Program-made: the position numbers and the translations under genes
In this document: one piece after another, positions 46,870 through 59,479 of the stretch
Layout of the letters: each line of letters opens with the position of its first letter
Numbering within the stretch: position 1 is the first letter of the stretch
The notes under the pieces: model-generated
What the model was told of the DNA's origin: nothing
The model's input: the letters and a program-made list of their open reading frames with translations, nothing else
Database searches by the model: none
Source of the DNA: Nautilus pompilius
Lineage: Eukaryota > Mollusca > Cephalopoda > Nautilida > Nautilidae
Assembly: GCA_018389105.1 (NCBI GenBank)
Contig: JACATO010002144.1
Coordinates: forward strand, 868,001 to 932,000
Direction of reading: 5' to 3'
DNA length: 64,000 nucleotides

Positions 46870-49800
46870 GTAAATGTATTACTGTGTAACCTCATCAGAT
46901 ATGTTAACTTAATTAATGCTTGTGGATGAAAAAGTAGGTTTTCTTTCACTTTTTTTCTTTTCTCTTTCTAAAGATGCCACCAAGGGGAGATAACCTACTA
47001 ACTAATGCAGTCAGTTGACTAACATTTTATGATTATTTTTTAATAGCCATCAACTATATCAAAGGACAACTTTAAATAAAAAGTTAATTGATTGATGTCA
47101 GAAATGTTTAAGTTTTAAAAAAAAAACTGTTCAGTAGATTGTTATCGTTTAGTGATATATTTAAAAATTAGGTTATCCTTTTGGTGTGATTTGAAATAGT
47201 GGAGACGACTCAGATACAAAGTTATTTTTTTCGGTGGGGGAGTTTAATTTAAATACTTTACGTAAGAAGGGTCACTGATAGCCAACTTCAAAGAAAAAAA
47301 TATTTTGCTCAGACAACAAAACGTTGACTACACAGAGGTTTTGTTCTAAGTTTGACATATTCACATCCAGCTAACAGCTAAGTTCACAAGTGGCAAGATG
47401 GTGGTGCCATTGTGTCTGAGTGAAGATTGTCATTTGTAGCTCCTTGCTGAATAATTGTAGGCAGGGCGGGGTTCACCTCTTTCCTGGGGACAGAACAGCT
47501 CAGGTGTCAGTCAGCAGCAGGGAGGGAGGTGGTACTCTCTGGCTTAAGAAAACTGATAGGTGTATGTGTGTGTGGGCATTCCCTTTGCTATTCCTTTAAG
47601 AGAAAAAGCCTCTGCAAAAAGAAACCAACTGGACTGGATTGGTACTGAGGTCTGAACTGTCGGAGCCCAACTTGAGTGTTTTGCTTCACTTCCTGTCTGC
47701 TGCAGTCAATATGGGAAGGAAGCTTGTTGAACACCTCTTCACCACACTTGTATCTCAACAAATCACAGATCTCATGCAGTTGATAAACTGACCAAAAAAG
47801 CAAGCACCCCCCCAATAAAAGCATTTATTTATTTATTTTTATTTACTTACTCTTTTTTAAGATTAGTTTTGGATGATTGGAAATTCTGGGTGAGCTTAGA
47901 GATTTGCAGTTTGTTGCTCTTTATTCACTTGCTTACAAAAACGTGGTTATTATTGAGGCTTTTCAATCATATTAATATTAGTAACGCTACTAGCTACTGA
48001 AGCTACATTTGAGATAAGACGACAAAAACAACAAACATTTTCCTGTCACCATCAGGGTTTACCCCCTGTTAAATTTTAGCCTTAAATTTCAAAGATCCTC
48101 TGTGATTTCAAAATTTCTTTGTTGCCATCATATCAAGATTAAACCCTTTTGTCCATTTTTCTGTCTGTCTCTCTGTTTTGTTACTTTTAAATGTTGCGGT
48201 AAATAATTTGCATGGAAAATAAAGGGCAAACAACTCCCAAGCTCTAGCTGTGATTGGTTTGATTCTGATCATGTGATTATGGGGTCTGCTTTCATCTTAT
48301 TGAAAGTCTCTGTTCATCATTGGCACATTTTCATCCCAAATCATCTCTCTTTATGTTAGTTCTGTTGACAGTTATCAAAGTTGTGACCACCACTATGTCA
48401 GTTACCAGAATTTGAGGTTACATGAGTTTTTCATGAGAAAATTAATTTCCATGGTAAATTTAGCATTACAAAATTAATTGTCATTTTAACTAATATATAT
48501 ATCTCAGTTCTCTTGATGGACCAGTTTTGGTTCACTGATGGAACATTTCTCTCTGCTTGAATATGTAAAGCATTGCAAAATAGCCACTTTGAGCTGTCCT
48601 TCTTTTTTTAAACAAACAAGCCATTTAATTATTTGTTGGTACATTGCTAATTATGTGGAATTTACAATGAAGGCTTATATGCTTTGCTATATGATAGGGA
48701 AACATCCTGATGCAGTGAGCTCTTGTTTTGTGCCTCTCACCTGCAATGTCTAGCTTTTCATTTACAATTGTAGTCTTTTGCTTTAAAGAAAGGGGGAAAA
48801 AAATTTTTTTTCTGCCTAGCTTGTCTTGCAGTGCTAGAAGCTTGCAGAGTTTTGGTAAGAATGGCAGCCAGGCAGGGCAAGTGGTGACTTAGTTGAGGAG
48901 AGCAGATTTCATGGCTGCTGAAATGTGCCCATTTCTCTGATATTGCAACTTATTATAGCTCTTTTTTGTGAGAGAAAGAAGAAAGCTGTGCATAGCCTAC
49001 AGAATCTCAAAGCCAGCATCCCATCTGCAGGTTGTGTCAAATTACAATAACTCCTCTCTATGAATGTTCTGCTTGTATGCTTATAAGTATCATCAAAAAG
49101 AGACTGAAGTAAAGCATTTGTAGCTACCAGCTGTTTGAAGTTGCTGATTACAAAGCTATTGTTTTTCATGGTTTTTTTCCTAAATTTTTCAGAGAAAATG
49201 TCCCCATGTGCAGATTTTTTTTTTTAACTGAAAAGTTAATAGTTTGCAAAACATTTAACTATTAACAGCTGAATTATCAAAATCAGATTTTCTATAAGTT
49301 TTTTCTAAGTTACATACTAGACGCTTTACTTCAAAATTTAAATAACACAATAATCAATAAACGTGATCTAATTATTCTCTGTGAGTGAGTAGTAGAGTAT
49401 ATAGAGCAATTTTCTGGCACAACTAATCTAATTATCTGCTTCGCTCTTTCCTTAAGAGTCTAATAAATCACTGATGTGCCATGAAAATTGCTAATGTAAA
49501 CACGTTGATGGCAATAATGATAATTTCCAAGTAAAGTAATCACTAATTCATTGATGGCATTAACGGGAATTCATTTGAAAGTCAAAAACCAACACCATGA
49601 TCAATATTGTGAAATTCCCATTTCATTTCTTTTTTGGCATGGTTCTCCCTTTCGTTCCTTTGGGCAACAGCAAAGGCTGAACTCTGATAGGGAACAGCTT
49701 TCTATCGGATATGCAAGACCTTTATTTTGGTTGAAGGGATTGAAGAAATAAAATTGCTTTAACCTGGTTTTGTATGATAAAGTAATTCCGTGTTTGGCTC

Positions 49801-50100
49801 CCAACCACAAGTTTTGTCTTGTTTCCACCAGCTATTTATTAGGTTTGACATGGATCCCTGCTGTGTATTGAAATATGAGACATAGCACCTGGGATTCTCG
49901 ATGGTCCACACCTGTATTCCACACTTATCAGCAGACTTCATTTAGTTGATTAGAGTGAAATTCTGTGTACTAACTTCTCCATGTTATTTGATTTCAAAGG
50001 GGTTTCAATAAACTTAAACTCTTGGCAACCAACTCCATGACTCTCTTGTCAAGAAGACTACAAATAACATTATCATATTTCTGCATTGTGCTGTACAGAA

Positions 50101-50134
<34 letters not shown>

Positions 50135-51528
50135 GCTCTTTTTGAAGTGAAAGCAGTTAGGAGGTTTTTGGAGTATAGTTGAGCAGCAAAATTAAATCTT
50201 GAATGATATTGATATAAAACTATTATTCCTTGAAAAAACAAACAAACTTATTTTATAAACTAAACTTTTGGCTAGGCAGGGTTCTGAGCAGGTTGTTTTC
50301 AAGAGAACAATTTTTTAAAAAAAAATGTTCTCGCTTACCAGCTGTTTGAGGCAGATATTTGCTGAATCTGGGTACAGAGTCAGTAAAATTTCAGTGGTCT
50401 GAATATAGAAGTTTGTCAGACTTAATTGTTTGGTTTTTTGTTTAAAGAAGGAGTGGTGTTTGGTCCCATATCTGCTTCCTTGTGGAATAGTGCACCAATT
50501 CATTAAAGTACTTTGTGCATGAGCATAGAAGGATATCAGTGAGCAATCATAAAACCAGATGTCTAAGACACTGACATTTCCAAAGAAAAGTGAAAAGCTT
50601 TTGTGGTCATAGGCTAAACAAACTCAAAATAAAGTAGCAATAATTATAGCTTGCTATATATATATGTATTTTTGTTTGTTTGTTTGTTTGCATCTTGCAC
50701 ACAGTGAACAAAGTGGCTATTCTCTCTCTCTCTCTCTCTGCTCTGATAGCTTGATGAACCTGACTGGATCACTGTTTTGTGGTACCAACAATATGGTCCT
50801 CACCTGCTTGTGGTTGACAACAATGGTTAACATTGATTAGGTGATACTGATATTGAGCCACAGTGAAAGGAGGGGCTATAATCCATGTCTCCTGGTCCCT
50901 TCTCCTTTTAGGTTGGTCTTAGTACTTCATTGTTGTTAACCTAATTTCCTATTTGAGGTCTTTCTACTTATAAAAAAAAAAATTAATTTTTTTTTTTTTT
51001 TGATCATCCGGTATAATTTTCTAATTTTCTGCCCTTTTTGTTCAGTCTGAATATATTTGTCACCTTAGTATTCAGAAAGGACCAGTTACAACACGTGTTT
51101 TTTTTTGTTGTTGTTGTTTGTTTTTGTTTTTTTTTTTAGATGATAAAATATTTACAGTAAATGTGATAATTTCCTTTGTGATAATTTCTAAACTAAAAGA
51201 GAATGATGCCATCCAGTAGCTGGGAAGACTGTATTATCGGAGTAATCAAGGTATGGATAAACTTTGTATTTCTAATTTCGGTTATAGAGCATGCCATGCT
51301 CCTTAATGTTTGCTCATAAGTTTGATGCTTTTGTCAGGTTTGTTTGTTGAAAGACCTTGTTTTAAAATTTAGTTAATGTTGGAGATTGTGCTTTATGTTA
51401 CAGGCTTCTGTTCAAGAACACCACCCCATACTTGCCCGCACTCCCTCCACTGCCAGCCCCCCCTTTTTTAAATAACATCCGTTCTCATGTTTTTATGGAA
51501 TCCGCATAACACTATACACAGATATTAC
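46870..51528. other. Presumed intron or intergenic DNA
   Basis: AT-rich with a (TA)n run at 50,104-50,133 and a (CT)n run at 50,719-50,740. The splice-flanked 35 bases at 48,816-48,850 (TTTTTTTTCTGCCTAG to TTTTG|GTAAGA) do not fit the phase of neighbouring candidates. Confidence 0.45.
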
Positions 51529-51591
51529 CTTGGCCACTTCAGTCATGCAGTCATCACAGGACCTGCAGCGCTTCGGTTTGAAGATCGCCAT
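51529..51591 (-). CDS. Candidate first coding exon M1 (Cys-rich N-terminus)
   Basis: On the minus strand ACAATGG (A at -3, G at +4) opens a 21-codon frame that ends exactly at a donor, AAG|GTAATA. After Met-Ala-Ile the peptide is FKPKRCRSCDDCMTEVAK, with a C-x2-C-x2-C cluster in a basic context. That resembles the start of small zinc-binding modules (CXXC-type fingers begin this way) but is too short to assign. The exon is GC-richer than its flanks and lies about 430 bases downstream of a CpG-rich patch at 52.03-52.15 kb. It leaves phase 0, compatible with the terminal candidates at 21,601 and 17,029. Confidence 0.37.
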
Positions 51592-52028
51592 TGTATCACA
51601 CGTTCAGAAAATTTCCCATTATACGGCTTAAAGACAACTTAATTTGAATTCTTCGTTAACCAGTGAATCACCACTTTCTACATTGCCTTTTTTTTTTTTT
51701 TTTAAACCACAATCTTAATAATGCAGGAAGTCAACTCAGTAGCTTTCCAATCATTTAATTAAAGAAGCGCTGCAGTTTCAGCAGAAAGTTATGTTTTCTA
51801 ACTCTTCTTTTTTCTTTTTTGTATGATCCTAATTACAGGCCTCGTTTTCGTTGTCTCTTCTCTCCCCCCCCCCCCACCATCACTACTGACCGAGTTTTTA
51901 CTGTGACTCTTAATAGCAGTGTTCACCGGCTACGCATATTTGTTTAATGTGTAAAGTTATAGCAAAGAAGAAAACTAAACAGTTCGTTATATTTTATTTT
52001 TTTTTAAACAAAGGAATTTCTTACAAAA

Positions 52029-52152
52029 CGCTTCCGGCAGAGAGGGCGCGCGAAAGCAAAAACTGTGGACCACAGTAGAGCCATTGTTGACCAAACCCGA
52101 GGACTAACAACTGAACATGATACGCGGGAGTGACGACGGGGAAATGCGCGGA
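52029..52152 (-). promoter_or_regulatory. CpG-rich patch, possible promoter
   Basis: About a dozen CpG dinucleotides occur in some 125 bases (for example GGGCGCGCGAAAGC, GATACGCGGGAGTGACGACG and AATGCGCGGAGC) in a window otherwise poor in CpG outside the GC-rich SINEs. It sits upstream of the minus-strand start-codon exon M1. A promoter role is inferred from composition and position only. Confidence 0.35.
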
Positions 52153-53081
52153 GCTGAGCAGGGCATCATGCAAATTTGTACTACTTTCCTTTCTACAATG
52201 GGCCACCACTCTCCTCCCCCCCCCCCATGAATTTTTTTTTTTTAAAAGGGGGAAGGAAAAGAAAAAAGTAAATGGAAGTTTGTGGAATTTGGCAAGATTC
52301 CAGGTCAGAACAGATATGGTGGGCTCATTTTCTGCTACCCCCCCCCCCACCACACACACACACACACACACACCGGTTAAGTCAATGATGATAAGCTGTA
52401 TCTAGTTTAAGGAATTCCGTGCAGATACCTCCTGGTTTGAAGCCAACCCAACAAACTGGATACAGCGTGGTGGACACCTAGTTCAAGAATAACCCCAGTG
52501 CTGCATTATCACCCTGATAGTGTGCTGCATATTTTAACCCTTTATCTTTCTAAAGTGTCAAGCTACTTCTTTTTGTTGTTGTTCGTGTTGCTTCATCTTG
52601 TCTCATTGGATTTAAATTAAAAACACCCGGCACCATTCATTGATGTCATCTGGTAGTCTCTTGCTTACTAAAGAGAAGCAAGAAAACTCATTCCTTAGAA
52701 CTCGTTAGAATGCATCATTTAGATTCCTTATTTAAGTTAGGGGTCTCACATGGATGGATCCCTCATTTGCTCTTTGTACTCACTTCTATATATGCTGATT
52801 GTCACACTGTTTTCCAATAAATCCAAAGTTCTGGTTTCTGTTGCTTCTCATTTTTCTATTGATATAAAAATATATATTTTTTAAAGCTAATCTTTACATA
52901 ATAACTATTTATTCCCTTATTTATAGCTGGTGATTAGCATCAAATCAAAGAGCTGAATATGTGCATATGTTTAATTGTGGGTTTAACAATTCCATCTGCA
53001 GTTTTAAATTATTTAGTTTCATTTTTAGAATTTTATATATATATATATATATATATACTTTTCACAACTTTTATCTTTCGG

Positions 53082-53114
<33 letters not shown>

Positions 53115-53599
53115 ACACACACTTAATATGGGATTAACTCATTGAGCCTAACCCATATATTTTTTGTCTGTTTTGACTGTCTACTCTCCGAATTGAAAAT
53201 GTCTCTCTCATATCCCCTTTTTTTGAATTACAAAATGTCCCATGCTGATGGGGAATGTTTAATGCATACTTTCAGAAATGATTAGGACATCATGGTTGGT
53301 AGGGTATTTCTAAAAAATCAAACAAAGCAGTCTGTGATATTTTGTTTAATGTACGACAAATGTTTACTTAGAATAATATACACGACGAGAAATGCTTTAT
53401 ATTATTTTACAATGACTGATCTTTGCACGAATAATTTGAGCTCGGTTAGTATCTGTTTCTTCTAGAAACAGCTGGCATTTTTTGATGATGTTTTTTTTTT
53501 GTAAATTCTCCAGCACTGAGAAAGTCTGCGTAATCTCATGAATTCTCAAACTATTAGTTGTCAAAAAGAAAACAGTGCTGGTAGGAGGGAACTACTAAC
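52153..53599. other. Microsatellite-rich stretch
   Basis: Contains C runs at about 52,197-52,207 and 52,340-52,348, a (CA)n run at 52,350-52,371, then (TA)n at 53,034-53,058 followed by (CA)n at 53,083-53,121. No gene is supported. Confidence 0.55.
53083..53121. repeat. (CA)n microsatellite
   Basis: About 19 CA units with one interruption (CACCACAC), 25 bases after a (TA)n run. Confidence 0.95.
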
Positions 53600-53800
53600 C
53601 TGGACCCCTGTAGCATGATTTCTTCTTGCTGCTCTGTACCAATTCTTCAGTGTGGGTTTCCTCCCACAGCTAAACAAGGGTTTCTATTGGGGACTCTTCA
53701 TTTCCGCAGAGCGCTCCACGAGGTGCGGAAATATCAATGCTTATTAGCAGCTAAACTTCACCTGCCATGTCTACAGTTGTAGGCAGTCATCCCGTGGGGA
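53600..53800 (+). repeat. tRNA-SINE family 2 copy
   Basis: Includes GCATGATTTCTTCTTGCTGC, CAATTCTTCAGTGTGGG and TTTCCTCCCACAGCTAAAC, matching the family body seen at 55,640-55,700 and 33,530-33,550. The tRNA-like head is poorly preserved. Confidence 0.6.
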
Positions 53801-53929
53801 AAAAAGCTAACCCATAACTCAACTTCTGGAAAACATTCTTAGATCCAAACAAGTTTTTTTTTTTTTTTTTTTTTGTTAACTCTGTGCACCATGTCAGATT
53901 TTACCCGATTTATACCATCCCAGCACATC

Positions 53930-54120
53930 TGGGGTTGGGAGCCATATGGGCCCATCAGATTGTTGTTTCAAAGCAGCAGCATATTACTGAGGAAGGTGCT
54001 GCCACAGCTTTTATGGCTCAGTTTGTGCTGAATATTAAAGGGTAGTGGGACACAAATGCATCCCATTTGGCTAAAACTGTATTGCATTTTCAGTAGCATG
54101 TTTAACTTTATAACAAAGAG
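53930..54120 (+). repeat. Unnamed interspersed repeat, family 3 (copy 2)
   Basis: Second copy of the repeat at 26,385-26,560. Shared blocks are GGGGTTGGGAG, GAGGAAGGTGCTGCCACAG and AAAGGGTAGTGGGACACAAA. The two copies differ by roughly a third of positions by eye. Confidence 0.6.
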
Positions 54121-55564
54121 TGGTAACTAACTAATCTTAGGTAGCAAATATGGGAATCAGTGCTTATACATATTGTGGTGTAGCCAGAGAGTGCCAACCT
54201 TTTCCCAGGAAGACTGTTGATTGCCAGAAAGTGAAAGCTAATAGAATAATGCAGAGGTCAAAGTTGAACAGAAATTAATTAGGGAAACAGTTCCTGAAAA
54301 CTGCCTGAGCCTGACAGCAAGTTTTTGAGAGTGAAGTATGGATAACTTCCTTGGTTTAGGTGCCACATGTCTCCCGATGAAGGGGTTCTGTTGAGGGGAG
54401 TGCTTTGCTGAGGTGGTTGGCAGGCAATTGGTTGGTCAGGGCACATGTCCATTGCATTTCATTGAAGGCCAGCAAGACAATCTGTAGCCAGTCAGACTCA
54501 TTTTTCTTGACAAAGCAGATGAAATCTATAGGCAGAAATGGCAGCATATTGAAAGTGAATGTTGAAAGTGGCTTCAGCCATCCTTCACAGAATACTCGTA
54601 GTCAGTCCTATAACATTGATATTCAATAAGTGATCTTTTAACAGGGTGACACGCTGCAGTGCGAAGTAATAAAGATAATAGGGAAAGTTTACACTATGTA
54701 CATGAAGCTGATGTGGCAAGAGTGTTACAGCGTTTTTCAAAACAACACTGATGTTTAGTGAAAAACAGTTTATAATTATGACTTCAGTAATTGTTACTGT
54801 TTATAAACTGCCAGAGACTCTCATTAACCACTTGCTCAGAACTCTTAGATATTGCATCTCTCTCCAGTCAGGTAAATCTAATATACTTGATCTTTGTGCA
54901 GTTTTGGAACCTGGAAATATTCCAGAAAATTTGTGCTGAACACTTTACAGAGCGACTTGTTCTCCGGCGTATTTAAGTTTGTCAACTGAGTCACTTATTA
55001 CAGTTATTATTTTAAAAGGTTTTGGTAGATTAATAAACAAAATAGGAGCAAGGGCAGCTACCGATAGATTTGTCAGTATTGGAAATTTGATTTTATGAAA
55101 AGTGTTCAGAAACTAAAAACAAAAAGAAGAAACACGCTAGCTGTGTGCCGGGAACACTAAAATTAGGTAGACTTAGCATGTGGTAAGCAAATAAGTTGAG
55201 CATGTTGATGGGAAGTGTTGCTCTTTTTGCATGCGTGTGTCTGTCATAAAATTAGGTTTGTGTACCTGGTGTTTAACTTTGTTTATCAATAATAATCACA
55301 TTTCAAACATGAAATATATATATTTGGCTAGGTCATCAAGGATGTTGTCTGTTAAATATTTGCTTTCCTCATATGGGCCCGGTTAGACCATCAGGTATGT
55401 CCTCGTCGATTAATTTAATCTTTGTTAGAATTTCTACTTGTTCATGCGTTCTCTTCCTTCCACTTTTTGATTTGACATCCAGGGAATAAGTTTTTCCAGC
55501 TTTTTACATGATTTTATAACAAATATATTAAGAAAAACATGCAATTTATCTTAAATAAAGATGG

Positions 55565-55860
55565 CTCAACTCCACCCCAACCCCATTTGAGTTTGATTCT
55601 TGGTTGGGGCCACCTCAGTTTGGCTTATCCCTCTCTACCATGGTTTCTTCCTGCTCTTCACTAACTATTTGTATGGGTTTCTCACATTTAGAAATTAAAA
55701 GTTTTAGAGATTTTGTTGCCGTGGTTACAAGCGTTGCATCACTCACGGCACAGGATGGGGCAATTGGCAGATAGTTAGAGCATTATGCCCCTTCATGAGG
55801 GGTTTCTCTCTGTAACAGAGATTGGCATACAATACAACCACAACAACAACTTAGAAAACA
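55565..55860 (+). repeat. tRNA-SINE family 2 copy
   Basis: A-box-like TGGCTCAACTCC (55,562-55,573) and B-box-like AGTTTGATTCT are followed by CTCAGTTTGGC, CCATGGTTTCTTCCTGCTCT, GTATGGGTTTCTCACA and AAATTAAAAGTTTTAGAG. The copy is diverged and ends near a CAACAACAAC stretch at about 55,840-55,851, like an (AAC)n tail. Confidence 0.65.
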
Positions 55861-56111
55861 CAGACAGCTCTTTTAGCTGACACCCTCCCCCCATTTTGTT
55901 TTTGTTTTTGTTTGCAAGATTTGGTATGGTAGGGCAATTCTTGGTGTTCAAAACTAAATGGAAATATCAGTGTTGAATACCTGCCAACATTCTCTGATAG
56001 ATACTATTAGACCTGGAGAGTTTTGAAGATGTGGGGGGGGGGGATATCCTGTAAAATCGTTGCTGCTGTTTTTGTTTTTTTTTTTTTTTTTGATTAAGAA
56101 ATTGGGTTAGT

Positions 56112-56142
<31 letters not shown>

Positions 56143-59100
56143 GCTTGGTTCATTGTATCGCCAAAGTCTATCTTGTCTTGTTTGCTTTGCTTCCTGAGTG
56201 TGATTAGTTCTCTCTCTCTCTCTCCATCTCTACCTCCATCATTTTTGTGAGCTGTTTTTAAACTTTGTCTGGCTTTCTCAAGGCCTTTACAAATTACCAG
56301 AGTACGAGCGACATTTCTCTCGTGAGCTGAGCAGGAAAAGGATTTCAATCTTTCTGTCTGTTAAAAAAAAAAGAAGAAAAAATTCTTTTAAATGATTTGT
56401 CTTGTTTTTATGTTTTTTTGTTGCCATTGACTCCAATTTTAAACACTCTGTAAACTACCTTGGGTGCATTTACTCCTATCCTTCATACCCATATTACTCC
56501 ACAGGCTGAACTTTAGGAACTGTGACACTCGGTACTTCCCTCATCAGTATAATCCTTCATGACAAATCCTTATTCCTTCAGCCCCCATGAATTTTTGCAT
56601 TGTGGGTGTCTTTTATCTTCTTCTTCTAAAAACATAGGTCAGTTCAACAAATTACTGTTTAGGCTAAGACTCCAGGTGGTCTTAATTAGATAACCCTCCA
56701 GGTACCACATTAGTTTTAAAAAAAATTAGCTATCCCTTCACCACAGGAACACCTTAAGAATTCCTGAGTTTGGAGTCTAATGTAGGCATACATGGAAGTA
56801 CCCACCACTGACTGAAAGCTAGCAGGAGAACCTTTTATCAAATTGCTGAAAGAGGGGGGGGTAGGCTGAAATCTAATGAATTGGCACCATTTCCGTTCAT
56901 TGGGTTAAAAGCAACTAAGAAAGGAAATGAGAGGGGGAAGGAATTTCAGGAAGAGAAGGAGGGAGGGAGAGAGAGAGAGAGAGAAAAAAAGAGAATTATT
57001 TAATTTCCTATTCTTTTATTGTCAATTCCTCTCCCCTTTAATCCAAAAAAAAAAAAACTTGATATCTTTTGCTTTTTAATTTTTCTTAAGATTATTTTTT
57101 GCATGATTTTGAAGCCCATAAAACGCACACACGGAGTTTCTTTTTTTTTATTAACCATCGTCATTCTTGTCCCTCATCCGTTTTGCTATACTGCACTCGT
57201 CCAAGATATAACTAGGATAGCGAGACATCCCGTCCTCTTACGCTCGCTCGCAGGATTGTGGCTAGATATATATTCCCTTTCTTGGGCATTGTTTAGCAAT
57301 TGACACTAACATGGATACGTGAAAACACATTCTTTTAGGTAAGTTTCTACTAGAGATATTGGTTCAAGCTGCGCAGCTTCTGAAAATAGCCGTTATTGAG
57401 ATTTCCCCCCCCCCCACTAAAACTGTCATTGTCCTCCTACCCCCCACCCAACCCCCCCTCTTTTTTTTTTCCTTAGTGGGCGGTTGTTTCTAAAATTTAT
57501 ATAAAGGACTTTTGAAGCCTACAATTATGAATGGAATCTCTCTTCTTACAAGCCAGGCTGCGGACCTATCTCCCCCTCATTTGGTCAAATTCTTGTCATG
57601 TTAGTGCAAGAACAACAGGAGGACTGATTCTATCAGTGGCATTGAATATCTTTGGCTAATCCTCTTTTAATGATCTAGTTATCTTTCAAATCACATGGCC
57701 GTAACATAATCGAGGAAATGTAGGAACCTGGGATTAACAAAACACACAAGCTTGCGGAGTGCACACGTACGCACTTTTTAATGTATTTTTGTTGGTTGGT
57801 TATATTAAAAATTGTACGTGAATGATGTTTGGGAATAAATTTATTTACATACAGTCAGTTATGAAAATCTCTGGAGCTTACAGTCTTCGTGTCGCAGTAA
57901 AAGTTTGTGACTGGTGTTTGGCCATTTTTAGTTGTGGCCGAAGCTAAGCGTGAATTGAAGCTTCTAGATTTGCTTAATAGTGTTAGCATATTGAAGTGTG
58001 TGCCACTTTGTGGTTTTTCTGCAAACTTAATGTGAAAGATGAGCAGAATTTTAAAACATAATTTGAAATTTCACATGCCAAATACATGATTTCTTTAAAA
58101 AAAAGATCTTATTAATCACAACAACAAGTGCGACTCAATTTAAAAGTATTCAAAAATGTTGACATTTAGAGGTGATCGCAGGTTTGTTGTAAAAATATCC
58201 AAGTATGATTTTGAGATAAATTTTTGTTTTTTGTTATTTCTAGTGTGAAACAAAATTTTTTGCCATTTTGTAGTGTATTTTAATAGTGATATACTTAACT
58301 GGACTTCTAATTCAAATTACGAATAAATATTTTAATAAAAATGAGTCTGTCTACATCTCACATGGTTAGAAGATGTGCCACCTGTGTCATCTTGAAAATT
58401 ATGTAGATTTAACTTGATCAGCTGATAAGTTAGATGAGCTGATAGAAAGTGGTTAGTCTGTCAGCCTCAGGACTGATTTTGTGTGGCCATCTCATACATA
58501 GAAAACATACCATAGACCTTTTTTTTATATGACCTCTTGGCTTTACTATTCAGACTTTCAGCTGGTTAAGAGTTAAATTAGTTGTGCAAGGAGAGCAAAC
58601 AATGTAGGAAACTAGTTGAGCGTGGATTAGGTTGTGAAAAATGTATCCACCCTTGTCAAGAATTCTGACTGCTTGAATTTCATTAAAGGTTTTAATCTGG
58701 TTGTACCACCTTTCTTCATGCGTATACTTTGCTTGAGGCTAACTTTGAAAGATGTTGCTTAGGTTGGGTGTTTATTGAAATTCATATGTAAACAGCGGGA
58801 GACTCATTGGACAGCCAACTGACCATCACTAGGTTAAATGTGATTATGCTAGCAGTGTCCTTGTTTCACGATCAAACACTAGCTGGTCAGTGACCAGAAT
58901 GGTTACAGCGGGTTGGTAGTTCATCGCTTGTTTTTTTGCTAGCTCACTCGCTCTGCAAGAGAACCGCAGATGTGTTCATTTCATTTTAACAGCAGCAGCA
59001 GTTTTAAAGGGGGGGGATGATGATTTATGGCCAGCGCTCTTTAATGAATAACTGGTTGATAAAGAGCTTTTAAGACCTAAAAAAAAAAAAAACCTAACTA

Positions 59101-59479
59101 CTTCACAGATTAATTTATTAATTAATCTCCATGCACATGCAAGCCATCTACCCTCCCCTGCTGACAGTAGGTTATTGACCAATCTGCGTAAATCGGTCAG
59201 GAATGTTTTTCTGTTAGATACTTCTGTAGTTCTCACACCGCAGTCCGTCTGTAGGCAGCTTTAGTTGGTAAATAGTTGGTATCTCTGTTAACGGAGAAGT
59301 GTTGTCGACACAAACAAACAGAAAATATCAAACGCTTGCTAAATGCTTGTGGAAGATGGTTTCACTGGTGCGATGGTTACTGGAGGGTTTTATAAATACT
59401 GAAGTTGACAACACTGATTGATAACCGTCTACTAGACTTACTTGTGAAAAAAATGGCATAAACATTGTAGCAGTACTGT
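55861..59479. other. Presumed intron
   Basis: Holds C runs, (GA)n near 56,125 and 56,965-56,984, a (CT)n run at 56,209-56,224 and long T tracts. No gene is supported. Confidence 0.5.

Noticed and set aside
46545-46949. Longest open frame in the window (134 codons, minus strand)
   Set aside because: No recognisable domain and no splice context. A frame this long is plausible by chance in 64 kb, and it lies antisense to candidate exon D.
48816-48850. 35 bases between a strong acceptor and a TTTTG|GTAAGA donor
   Set aside because: Whatever frame is used, including it would break the reading phase into exon E. No protein motif.
51203-51250. Plus-strand start codon followed by SSSWEDCIIGVIK and a GTATGG donor
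   Set aside because: It exits in phase 0, which stops immediately in exon E. Its only in-phase partner (51,404 onward) ends after 23 codons, and it conflicts with the minus-strand candidate M1.
52021-52371. 116-codon minus-strand frame with a Cys-Val repeat start
   Set aside because: It runs through a (CA)n array, a C run and the CpG-rich patch. Composition alone explains the open frame.
54356-54629. Overlapping 63- and 74-codon frames on both strands
   Set aside because: A vague resemblance to transposon-like protein could not be supported by any conserved block.
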